Source: Altererythrobacter xiamenensis (lineage in GTDB: Bacteria > Pseudomonadota > Alphaproteobacteria > Sphingomonadales > Sphingomonadaceae). Taken from it: 64,000 nucleotides of DNA. Numbering within the stretch: the stretch's first letter is position 1; each line of letters begins with the position of its first letter. The notes under the pieces were generated by a model. It was not told where the DNA came from. It saw only the letters and a program-made list of their open reading frames with translations, and searched no databases. The translations under genes and the position numbers were made by a program. The stretch spans positions 558,001 to 622,000 of the forward strand of contig NZ_FXWG01000002.1 of assembly GCF_900177715.1 (NCBI RefSeq). The letters run 5' to 3'. Positions 45,873 to 53,127 of the stretch are shown here, piece by piece.

Positions 45873-46508
45873 ATGAGGAGCGGCGTTTTGAGCGCATTCA
45901 ACAAGGTTGAGGCGGTGGTCTTCGATGTCGGCCGTGTGATCGTGCAGTGGGATCTGCGCAATCTTTTCGCCAAGCTTATCGACGACAATGCCGAACTCGA
46001 CTGGTTTCTCGCCAATGTCGTCACCGAAGAATGGCATTTCGAACATGACGCGGGCCGCCCGCTTTCCGAAATGGTGCCCGAGCGCAAAGCGCTGTTCCCC
46101 GATCACGCCGATCTGATCGAGGCCTATGCCACGCGCTTCCTGGAGACGATACCCGGGCGGGTCCCCGGTACGGTGGAACTCATCGAGAGCCTTGCAGTCC
46201 GCGAGGTGCCGCTATTCGCGATTACCAATTTCGGAGCCGAGTTCTGGGACATGTTCCGCCCGACCGAGCCTGTGCTCGATCACTTTGTCGATATCGTCGT
46301 CTCCGGTCGCGAATGCCTGGCGAAGCCGAGATCGGCGATTTTTCAGCTCGCGGCGCGGCGCTTCGGCCATGCTCCGGAAGCTATGCTATTCATCGACGAT
46401 AATGCGGCCAATATCGAGGCTGCCCGCAAGGAGGGCTGGCAAGTCCATCACTTCGCCAACGCGCCTGACCTGAGACGCGATCTCGAAGCGCGGGGCCTGC
46501 TCGACTGA
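45873..46508 (+). CDS. HAD-superfamily hydrolase
   Basis: A 211-residue protein with the HAD core: motif I AVVFDVGRVIVQWD (catalytic Asp), motif II FAITNFGAEFW, and motif III FIDDNAANIEAARKEGW. The helical cap between motifs I and II is short, giving a type-C1 phosphatase or dehalogenase-like architecture. The first ATG at 45873 lies in the AGGAG region, so translation may instead start at TTG 45888, seven bases after AGGAG. Substrate unknown. Confidence 0.82.
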   Translation: MRSGVLSAFNKVEAVVFDVGRVIVQWDLRNLFAKLIDDNAELDWFLANVVTEEWHFEHDAGRPLSEMVPERKALFPDHADLIEAYATRFLETIPGRVPGTVELIESLAVREVPLFAITNFGAEFWDMFRPTEPVLDHFVDIVVSGRECLAKPRSAIFQLAARRFGHAPEAMLFIDDNAANIEAARKEGWQVHHFANAPDLRRDLEARGLLD

Positions 46509-46513
46509 AGGCC

Positions 46514-46566
46514 CAATAAAAGGAAGGCCTCCGGCTCCGCGAGTGGGGAAGGGAGCCGGAGGCCTT
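46514..46566 (-). terminator. Rho-independent terminator for the CC_3452-like gene
   Basis: A 15-base perfect stem (AAGGCCTCCGGCTCC and its complement) with a 13-base loop. On the minus strand it runs into CCTTTTATTGGG, so it ends transcription of the minus-strand gene 56 bases upstream. The HAD gene converges from the other side. Confidence 0.85.
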
Positions 46567-46621
46567 GTCCCACCCGCCGATGGAGAGGTGAGCGGGCGAG
46601 GGGCGGGTTACGGTTCGATGA

Positions 46622-46966
46622 TTAGGCGTTGCAGGATGCCAGCTTGTCTTCCGCGAGCGCTTCACCCTTGGCGGTGAAGCTCACGACTTCGCCGAACTCG
46701 CGCTGGATGCCGCGGCACATGCGCAGCGGGCGCGAATTGCCTTTGGCAGCAACGCAGGTCGTGCCTTCGCAGCTCCATGCGACGCCACCGGCGACAGTGC
46801 GGCTTTCCTCGGCAGGGGTGGCGAGTTCGGCCACGTAGTAGGGGCCGGACGTTGCCGCCACCGCGGGCGTTGGGGAAACGGCTGCGCCGAATGTGAGGCC
46901 GGTATAGACGAGTGCTAGGGCGAACACGCTCAGGCGGCCGGTGCGGGGGGTAGAGAGGGTCATCAT
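46622..46966 (-). CDS. Exported CC_3452-like hypothetical protein
   Basis: A 114-residue protein with a signal peptide (VFALALVYTGLTFGAAVSPTPAVAA) and a compact domain containing three Cys residues (WSCEGTTCVAA, MCRGIQREFGEVVSF). The pattern Y-Y-x-A-E-L-A-x-P ... W-x-C ... C ... C-R fits the alphaproteobacterial CC_3452 family of unknown function, as far as I can recall it. Followed by a strong terminator. A disulfide between two of the cysteines is likely in the periplasm. Confidence 0.72.
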   Translation of the reverse strand: MMTLSTPRTGRLSVFALALVYTGLTFGAAVSPTPAVAATSGPYYVAELATPAEESRTVAGGVAWSCEGTTCVAAKGNSRPLRMCRGIQREFGEVVSFTAKGEALAEDKLASCNA

Positions 46967-47031
46967 CAATTCCTTCTTCGCTCGATTTGCGTGCCAACTG
47001 GTTGCGATTTAAAACCGGTTGCGAATCGCTA

Positions 47032-47061
47032 CCTAAGTGATTAGGTTTCTAGTTGCAACTA
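47032..47061. promoter_or_regulatory. Palindrome cluster upstream of the HxlR gene
   Basis: CCTAA-GTGA-TTAGG (47032-47045) and the perfect 12-base palindrome TAGTTGCAACTA (47050-47061) lie 66-96 bases before the HxlR start, in a 160-base divergent gap. GGTTGCGA also occurs twice nearby (47000, 47017 region). These are probable operators for HxlR or the divergent gene. Confidence 0.45.
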
Positions 47062-47127
47062 AAAACTGAAAAGTTTTTTGCCCGCAGCGAAGCGCCGCGC
47101 TAGATAGGTTGCAGGGAAAGGACCGAA

Positions 47128-47682
47128 ATGGGCGAAATTAGAGAACCGCTACGCGAATTGATCGAATGCGGGCTGCCGCAAGCGCTTGAAGTCATGGGCG
47201 AGCGCTGGTCGTTCATGATCCTCCGCGCCAGCTTCAACGGCGTGCATCACTTCGAGGAATTTCTGAGCGAGCTCGGGATTGCCCGAAACATTCTGTCTAA
47301 CCGACTCGCGAAACTCGTCGAGCATGAAATCCTGCGCCGTGAGCCCTGTCCGGACGACCGCCGCAAGATCGAATACCGCCTGACCGAAAAGGGCTTCGAC
47401 CTTCTGCCTGCCATGCTCGCGCTGCGCCAATGGGGCCAGAAGTACGGCACCGACTTCGAAGAAGACCCGGTGCTGGTGGACGAGATGGATCGACTGCCGA
47501 TCGGTCCCGTCTCGATCCTGTCGCATGACGGCCGCGTGCTCGACCATCACGATCTCAACCTTGTGAAGCGCGAGAATGTCGGCATCCGCGCCGATGGTTC
47601 GACCGCAAAGGCCTGCACCGGTATCGATCGCGGGGACGTGGTCGATATCGATACTTTGCGGAAAGCCGCTGCCGCTGGCTGA
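47128..47682 (+). CDS. HxlR-family regulator with a C-terminal extension
   Basis: A 184-residue protein. The N-terminal 105 residues are a HxlR winged helix (LIECGLPQALEVMGERWSFMILRASFNGVHHFEEFLSELGIARNILSNRLAKLVEHEILRREP, EYRLTEKGFDL). Typical HxlR proteins end around residue 110-120; the extra 65 residues (PIGPVSILSHDGRVLDHHDLN and onward) are unassigned. Palindromes upstream suggest self-regulation. HxlR proteins respond to aldehydes, quinones or redox stress. The short gap before the next gene suggests an operon. Confidence 0.85.
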   Translation: MGEIREPLRELIECGLPQALEVMGERWSFMILRASFNGVHHFEEFLSELGIARNILSNRLAKLVEHEILRREPCPDDRRKIEYRLTEKGFDLLPAMLALRQWGQKYGTDFEEDPVLVDEMDRLPIGPVSILSHDGRVLDHHDLNLVKRENVGIRADGSTAKACTGIDRGDVVDIDTLRKAAAAG

Positions 47683-48022
47683 CACGAAGCAGACCACGCC
47701 CGATGGTCGCTACATCATCGTGAAGGGGCAGCTTTGGCGCGCCACCAACCCCAGGCTGGGAGAGGAAGAGCGCGCCCGCCTCGTCAGCGAGCTTATGGAT
47801 GCGCGCAGAGCCGTGGGCGCCAGCCTCAGGTCCGGCGATACCTCCGCTGAAAAGGCAGCCCGCGCGAAGGTTCATGCTGCGAAAACCGCGCTGGGCGAAC
47901 GCGGTCCGGTATGGTGGAGTGACGGCGCGCCGGATGAGAATCGCAAACTGATAAAGAATTCGAGCTACGCAGACTGGTGGATGGGTCAGGCTGGTTCCCG
48001 GACTTCGGGTTCGAAGGGCTGA
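47594..48022 (+). CDS. Conserved hypothetical protein
   Basis: The conserved part starts around 47690 with TPDGRYIIVKGQLWRATNP and continues with EEERARLVSELMDARRAVG, KVHAAKTALGERGPVWWSDGAPDENR and SSYADWW. A widespread alphaproteobacterial protein of unknown function. The ATG at 47594 overlaps the HxlR gene by 89 bases, which is unusual; translation more likely begins at a non-ATG codon near 47669-47675 just before the HxlR stop. It is convergent with the comM/yifB fragment. Confidence 0.7.
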   Translation: MVRPQRPAPVSIAGTWSISILCGKPLPLADTKQTTPDGRYIIVKGQLWRATNPRLGEEERARLVSELMDARRAVGASLRSGDTSAEKAARAKVHAAKTALGERGPVWWSDGAPDENRKLIKNSSYADWWMGQAGSRTSGSKG

Positions 48023-48042
48023 ACGTCGGCAATTCGGCAGCG

Positions 48043-48924
48043 CTAAGCGCGGGGTGCCTGCCTCCGGTAGCTGAGCGCTTCTGCGATGTGGATTCGCCCG
48101 ACCTGCTGCGCTCCGGCAAGATCGGCGATTGTCCGTGCGACCCTTAGCATCCTCGTATATCCCCGTGCAGAAAGCCGCATCGCCTCTGCCGCCTGGAGCA
48201 GCAGGCGCTGTCCCGCTTCGTCAGGCTTTGCCCATTTCTCCAGCGCGTCACCGCCCAGTTCGGCATTGCTGCGTGCGCCACTCTCCTCGGCCCTTGCGGT
48301 CTGGATCGCGCGGGCGCGCGCGACGCGGGCGGCGACCCTCTCGCTGTTCTCCGAGGCCGGGGGGAGCGCCATGTCGGCGGCACTGACCGGTTCGACTTCG
48401 ACATGGAGGTCGATCCGGTCGAGCATCGGGCCGGAAACCTTGCTCTGGTAGTCGGCGGCGCAGCGCGGGGCGCGGCTGCAGGCGAGTGCGGGATCGCCGA
48501 GATGACCACAGCGGCATGGATTCATTGCCGCGACGAGCTGGACGCGCGCGGGAAAGGTAACATGAGCATTGGCGCGCGCGACATCGACGCTTCCTGTCTC
48601 GAGCGGTTGGCGCAGCGAGTCGAGCACAGGGCGCTGGAACTCGGGCAGTTCGTCGAGGAATAGCACGCCAAGGTGCGCCAGGCTGACCTCGCCGGGACGT
48701 ACCTTGAGCCCGCCGCCGGTCAGCGCAGCCATGCTCGCCGAGTGATGCGGCGCGCGGAACGGGCGCGCTCGGCTGATCCGTCCGCCTTCCAACGTGCCCG
48801 CGACCGACGCCACCATCGACACTTCAAGCGCTTCCGAAGGGGTAAGCTCGGGCAAGATACCGGGAAGGCAGGAGGCGAGCAGGCTCTTGCCAGCGCCCGG
48901 CGGGCCGATCATCAATAAGTTGTA
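48043..48924 (-). pseudogene. ComM/YifB Mg-chelatase-like ATPase, N-terminal domain lost
   Basis: The remaining ~290 residues hold the complete AAA ATPase: Walker A IGPPGAGKSLLAS is the first recognisable text, then FRAPHHSASMAALTGGG, LAHLGVLFLDELPEF (Walker B), a zinc-finger-like CRCGHLGDPALACSRAPRC, and the C-terminal helical domain (LSARGYTRMLRVARTIADL). Normal YifB/ComM has about 220 residues before Walker A. Family text stops at NLLMIG; upstream codons read unlike the family (RRY in place of GGH). A recombination junction therefore lies at about 48924. Confidence 0.88.
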
Positions 48925-49211
48925 TCGTCGAGACCCTCAAGCTCTAAAGACCCGGAAGGCCGTCGGTGGATTGAAGTAGAAATCTTCGTTCTCTTACGAG
49001 AAGAGCGCGGCTTGACCGGAAGGGAGTGAAGGCTTTTGAGAAACTCCCTGCCCACGGCTTTTATTCTTAAACTCGGCGCCAGAAGACCGGCAGCCCTTGC
49101 GCACGCTGACAACCCGATTTGCAGGATCAGGCAAGCACAGTCCCTGACGGACAAATATGCTTCGGTACTGCGTTTACCCCCATAGTGAAGGCAATCGAGA
49201 GAATTGAGTTT
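48925..49211. other. Junction region between chromosome and island
   Basis: About 290 bases with no supportable gene. It holds an inverted repeat AGGGAGT-N15-ACTCCCT (49021-49049). Composition shifts from GC-rich core to lower GC here. The promoter of glyoxalase I must lie in the right-hand part. No integrase, tRNA fragment or clear att site is visible. Confidence 0.45.
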
Positions 49212-49751
49212 ATGCTAAACTTGCCCGATCCACGCCCAGAGGGCGATACATCCTCCCCGTCTGAAACTGCAGATTTTGTGCTTAACCAGACGATGCTGCG
49301 GATTAAGGATCCTGCCCGTTCAATACCCTTTTATCAGCACGTTTTGGGAATGACGCTGGTGAAAGAGATCCCGTTCCCGGAGATGAAGTTCACGCTCTAT
49401 TTTCTTGGCTATGTAGGACCTGAGGACGACTTGCCGGAAGAAGAAGAGGGGAGGTTGCATTATGCGTTCGGCCAACCAGCCATGCTCGAGCTGACGCATA
49501 ATTGGGGCACCGAGGACGAGGCTGGGAATGTTTACCATAACGGCAATGACGAACCGCAGGGCTTCGGCCATATCGGGCTTGCTGTTCCTGACGTGGATGA
49601 GGCGTGCAAAAGGTTTGAGGCGTTAGGAGTGGATTTCGTCAAGCGACCTAGTGAAGGCAAAATGAAGGGCCTCGCCTTCATAAAAGATCCAGATGGCTAT
49701 TGGATTGAGATCCTTAATCCAAAAAACAGCGCACTGATTTGCGGCGTATGA
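49212..49751 (+). CDS. gloA: Glyoxalase I (lactoylglutathione lyase)
   Basis: A 179-residue enzyme of the larger, eukaryote-like glyoxalase I type. All four metal ligands are in their places: Gln26 ([10 protein letters not shown]), Glu93 (AMLELTHN), His120 (GFGHIGLAV) and Glu166 (GYWIEILNP); in the human enzyme they are Gln33, Glu99, His126 and Glu172. It isomerises the methylglyoxal-glutathione adduct to S-D-lactoylglutathione. The ATG at 49212 is preferred since the upstream frame text looks non-coding. It is the first gene of the Dke1/Dld cluster, which explains its presence in a catabolic island. Confidence 0.95.
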   Translation: MLNLPDPRPEGDTSSPSETADFVLNQTMLRIKDPARSIPFYQHVLGMTLVKEIPFPEMKFTLYFLGYVGPEDDLPEEEEGRLHYAFGQPAMLELTHNWGTEDEAGNVYHNGNDEPQGFGHIGLAVPDVDEACKRFEALGVDFVKRPSEGKMKGLAFIKDPDGYWIEILNPKNSALICGV

Positions 49752-49781
49752 AATTGGCGAGAGAAAAAGGGAAAGAAATCA

Positions 49782-50237
49782 ATGAAGAAGAATTTCAGTC
49801 CGGTTGAAGGACGTGCAGTCCAACTTGATGATATCGATTGGGTGCCGTTTCCCGAAGCCTTGAGCGCAGGCGGTATTCGATGGAAGCTCTTGAATGTCGC
49901 GCCCGAACTTGGCTCTTGGGCAGCAATATTCGACTGTCCTGCAGGCTCTTCGTTTAACAGTCATCATCATGTGGGGCCGGGTGAGTATTTCCTCACGAAA
50001 GGACGCATGGAAGTTCGAGGCGGCTCTGACGATGGCGGAGATACTGTCACTGCCCCCGCCTATGGTTACGAGGCGACAAGCGCATTCCATGGGAAGACCT
50101 ATTTCCCGGTCGACAGTGAATTCTATATGACCTTCCTGGGGCCGCTGCAATTCGTGGACAAGCCGGGCGGTGAAACTCTGGCGTTGGTAACTTGGGATGG
50201 TGCGCAAGCTGCGTGGGAAAGCGCAACCGCTGGCTGA
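49782..50237 (+). CDS. dke1: Dke1-like cupin: acetylacetone-cleaving dioxygenase
   Basis: A 151-residue cupin closely resembling, as I remember it, acetylacetone dioxygenase Dke1 of Acinetobacter johnsonii (EC 1.13.11.50): WVPFPEALSAGGIRWKLL, AAIFDCPAGSSFNSH, GPGEYFLTKGRMEVRGG and FHGKTYFPVDSEFYMTFLGP. The three iron-binding histidines sit at 61, 63 and 103 (62, 64 and 104 in Dke1), and Glu97 matches the gate residue Glu98. Dke1 splits acetylacetone and O2 into acetate and methylglyoxal. RBS is GGGAAAG. It lies between glyoxalase I and D-lactate dehydrogenase, the enzymes that would handle its product. Confidence 0.88.
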   Translation: MKKNFSPVEGRAVQLDDIDWVPFPEALSAGGIRWKLLNVAPELGSWAAIFDCPAGSSFNSHHHVGPGEYFLTKGRMEVRGGSDDGGDTVTAPAYGYEATSAFHGKTYFPVDSEFYMTFLGPLQFVDKPGGETLALVTWDGAQAAWESATAG

Positions 50238-51906
50238 GTCCAGGAGTCGCCTAATCGAAGAACTTCGCGACGCGGTTGATAAGGGCGAGGTTCTCACAGA
50301 CGCGAATGAGAAGCGGCCTTATAGCTCGGGCTATCGCGTCGGGGCGGGGGTGGCCGTCGCAGTAGTCCGCCCGGGTACCCTATTGGAATTATGGTTCGTG
50401 GCTCAGGTATGCGTCCGCCACGATACGATCATCATCTTGCAGGCCGCGAACACCGGGTTAACCGGAGGATCCACTCCCTTCGGCGAGTATGACCGCCCAG
50501 TTGTAGTGATCTCAACGCTATTGCTAGAAGGCGTTCTGCTCCTTGAGGATCACACCGACGTCATTTGTCTGGCGGGCAGTACGCTTACTGGGCTCGCCAA
50601 GGCGATTGAGCCATCTGGTCGGCTACCCCATTCAGTGATCGGATCTTCGTGTCTTGGCGCGTCAGTTGTTGGAGGCGTCTGCAATAACTCCGGCGGTGCG
50701 CTAGTCCGTCGCGGCCCTGCATTTACACGACACGCACTTTTCGCACGGATCGACGAGGGCGGTACGCTCAGACTCGTTAACCATCTCGGACGCGACCTTG
50801 GATCAAGCCCGGAAACAATCTTGGAAAACCTTGACGCCGGTGATGCCGGAATTGCCAATCACGAGGAGGTTGAAGAAAGGTGCGACGATTATCTGGTGCA
50901 GTTGCGCCAATCTGACGACACGCCTGCTCGTTACAACGCCGACCCACGGCGGCTGTTCGAGGCATCGGGAAGCGCGGGGAAACTGATTGTTTTCGCGGTA
51001 AGAGTGCCAACTTACCCAGCTCCTCGAACAGAACAGTCCTTTCTGGTCACTACCGATAAAGCGGGGCAGCTCGCGGATTTGCGCCAGGCCATCCTTTCGG
51101 ATCTATCGACTGTTCCGAGCGTCTGTGAATACTTGGATCGCAATGCCCGTGAACTTGCTGCTAAATATGGCCGTGACGTTTGCCACCTCCTCGCTATCTT
51201 CGGCCCCGAAGCGATGCCCACTATACAGCGCATTCAGCGTAGGCTGGATGTGTCGGCTCGGAGGCTTGGGTCAGGCCGCAATGTATCAGCCCGCCTATCC
51301 CAAGCGGTCTCGCGTATTACCCCACATCCTTTGACGCCAGCCCTGCGGGCCGTTCTCAACACCCACGAGCATGCATTGCTCCTGACTACTGACGATGAGG
51401 GAATTGATGAGTTAGACGAACTGCTTTTACGAGCCTGCAAGGATCAACCCATGGAGTATACTATGCTCGGGGCGAAGCAGGCGAAGGCTGCGTTTCACCT
51501 CAGGTTTGCGAGTGCAGGTGCAACGGTCCGCATGCAGGAATTGTCCCATCTACCGACTGAGCTGTCTTCTCTCGACATAGCGCTTCCACGCAACACAGCC
51601 GATTGGCAATTCATTCTCCCCGAGAGGCTCGAGAGCCAGATTTTGGCGAAAGCAGTGTACGGCCATTTTCTGTGCCACGTGTTCCACCTCGATTTCTTAC
51701 TTCGGCCCGGCGTGAACAAAGATTCTTTCGAGAGTGAGGTAAAAGCTGTGGTGGAAGAAAGAGGGGGACAAATGCCAGCAGAGCATAATTTCGGCCATCT
51801 TTACGAGGCGCCGCCCGAGGTAGCGGAATTCTATCGAGCCCTCGATCCTACTAATGCCCTAAATCCGGGAATTGGAAAAACCTCGCGGAGGCGGGGATGG
51901 GCCTAA
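50197..51906 (+). CDS. dld: Quinone-dependent D-lactate dehydrogenase (FAD)
   Basis: A 569-residue protein, close to E. coli Dld (571). The FAD_binding_4 part has YSSGYRVGAGVAVAVVRPGTLLE and AANTGLTGGSTPFG; SSCLGASVVGGVCNNSGG contacts the flavin. The C-terminal membrane-binding dehydrogenase domain ends with HLDFLLRPGVNKDSFE and MPAEHNFGHLYEAP (catalytic-site His), NPGIGKTSRR. It oxidises D-lactate to pyruvate at the membrane and passes electrons to quinone. The start overlaps the Dke1-like gene by 41 bases, so expression is coupled. This places D-lactate as an intermediate of the island's pathway. Confidence 0.93.
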   Translation: MVRKLRGKAQPLAESRSRLIEELRDAVDKGEVLTDANEKRPYSSGYRVGAGVAVAVVRPGTLLELWFVAQVCVRHDTIIILQAANTGLTGGSTPFGEYDRPVVVISTLLLEGVLLLEDHTDVICLAGSTLTGLAKAIEPSGRLPHSVIGSSCLGASVVGGVCNNSGGALVRRGPAFTRHALFARIDEGGTLRLVNHLGRDLGSSPETILENLDAGDAGIANHEEVEERCDDYLVQLRQSDDTPARYNADPRRLFEASGSAGKLIVFAVRVPTYPAPRTEQSFLVTTDKAGQLADLRQAILSDLSTVPSVCEYLDRNARELAAKYGRDVCHLLAIFGPEAMPTIQRIQRRLDVSARRLGSGRNVSARLSQAVSRITPHPLTPALRAVLNTHEHALLLTTDDEGIDELDELLLRACKDQPMEYTMLGAKQAKAAFHLRFASAGATVRMQELSHLPTELSSLDIALPRNTADWQFILPERLESQILAKAVYGHFLCHVFHLDFLLRPGVNKDSFESEVKAVVEERGGQMPAEHNFGHLYEAPPEVAEFYRALDPTNALNPGIGKTSRRRGWA

Positions 51907-51961
51907 CTCGTTTGCAGTTAACGAGAATCTCATCTAACCTACCAGTTGGCACCAAAACCTG

Positions 51962-51980
51962 AATTGCCGATAACGCAATT
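51962..51980. promoter_or_regulatory. Operator candidate AATTGC-N7-GCAATT
   Basis: A perfect 6-base inverted repeat 58 bases before the AraC-type gene. Within it, GATAACGCA (51969-51977) is found again upstream of the TonB receptor gene (53043-53051), so both promoters may carry the regulator's site. Confidence 0.45.
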
Positions 51981-52037
51981 ATAATGGCCAGCCCCGTGCA
52001 TTGAAAAGAAAACAGGGGTAGGTCGGGAGAGAGTTTT

Positions 52038-52991
52038 ATGGGAGCTAAGATCGACCAATATAATTGGTCCACCGAGGATGTCGCGCTTCGCGAACAGTAC
52101 GAAGCTTGGGTTTCCACGCTCAATGAGACGTATGGAACTTGGCGTCCTGAGATGCCCAGTTCGGCTGGCTTCGTCGCGAGTGTGAAGGCCAGCAAACTGC
52201 CTGGCATGGGACTTATCGAATGCCAATGTGATCCTTGTGGTGCGCAACGCACACGCCGAGATGCGCAGGCGATCCAAGAGGAGCAATTAACTATCCAGCT
52301 GGTGCTTTCGGGCAGTGAAAATATCCAGATGGGCGAGCAGCAAGCCTCTCTTTCAAAAGGCGATATCTTCATCTGGGATGATACGCAGCCGATACAGTTT
52401 TCAGTGCTTGAGCCGCTACACAAGATGTCCCTCGTACTGCCCTTGGAAAGGCTCAGGAGCTGGGTGCCTGATGAATGGCGCAAGCTCCCGCGTCACCTGA
52501 AAAGCGGGGAAGCAAGTGCGGCCATGCTGGGAAGCTATATCCGGTCTTTGTCGGAGATCGACTTCGCAAATAATCCTATGCGCTATAATGCCTTAATCGA
52601 GGCGGCAATCGCGATTCTTATCGCGCCGATCGAGAAGCAGGAGGCCGATTGCAGCCTCAGATCGGCGCAATTGGAAACCATCAAAATGAGAATTCAGCCC
52701 ATGCTGCGCAATCCGGATCTCGATCTGAACATGATTGCCGCGAAGAACCGTATTTCGCTTCGTTATCTTCACTGGCTGTTCGAAGCCAGCGACACCACGC
52801 CTTGGCGTTATGTGGTTAAGCAGCGGCTCGAAGGTTGCAGAAGGGATTTGCAGAATACCGAGCAAAGACATCGAAGCGTTACCGATATCGCGTTTTCGTG
52901 GGGCTTTTCAAACTCCGCGCACTTTGGTCGGAAGATCAAAGCGGAATATGGCTGTTCTCCAAGCGAACTCCGTCGCGAGGCTGCAGACTAG
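52038..52991 (+). CDS. AraC-family regulator of the island
   Basis: A 317-residue regulator. Residues 20-190 resemble the AraC ligand-binding (cupin-like) domain of the AraC_binding_2 type, with GDIFIWDDTQPIQFS. The C-terminal 100 residues form the double HTH: NMIAAKNRISLRYLHWLFEASDTTPWRYVVKQRLEGCRRDL and VTDIAFSWGFSNSAHFGRKIKAEYGCSPSELRR. Placed between the Dke1/Dld operon and the TonB receptor, it probably activates both in response to the substrate or a pathway intermediate. Inducer unknown. Confidence 0.87.
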   Translation: MGAKIDQYNWSTEDVALREQYEAWVSTLNETYGTWRPEMPSSAGFVASVKASKLPGMGLIECQCDPCGAQRTRRDAQAIQEEQLTIQLVLSGSENIQMGEQQASLSKGDIFIWDDTQPIQFSVLEPLHKMSLVLPLERLRSWVPDEWRKLPRHLKSGEASAAMLGSYIRSLSEIDFANNPMRYNALIEAAIAILIAPIEKQEADCSLRSAQLETIKMRIQPMLRNPDLDLNMIAAKNRISLRYLHWLFEASDTTPWRYVVKQRLEGCRRDLQNTEQRHRSVTDIAFSWGFSNSAHFGRKIKAEYGCSPSELRREAAD

Positions 52992-53042
52992 GGCGGCGCT
53001 TGACCGCCCGACAGGCAAGAGGGAGGGTTGTTGCACGAATGG

Positions 53043-53051
53043 GATAACGCA
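53043..53051 (+). promoter_or_regulatory. GATAACGCA motif before the TonB receptor
   Basis: The same nine bases as in the inverted repeat at 51962-51980, 77 bases upstream of the receptor start, inside an imperfect inverted repeat GTTGT...ACAAC (about 53027-53060). A shared regulator site is possible; nine bases alone are weak evidence. Confidence 0.3.
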
Positions 53052-53127
53052 GCTTGCACAACCGGAACAGCAGTTGGCTTTATGATCGCCCAATAAGGTC
53101 CCAGAAAAATATCGATGGGAGGGACCT

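Noticed and set aside
48912..49154. Minus-strand 80-codon frame at the island border as an integrase remnant
   Set aside because: The basic text has no tyrosine- or serine-recombinase motif; it is probably chance.
49119..49211. Longer N-terminus for glyoxalase I starting at 49119
   Set aside because: The added 31 residues show no family similarity and overlap the expected promoter region; the start at 49212 gives the normal length.
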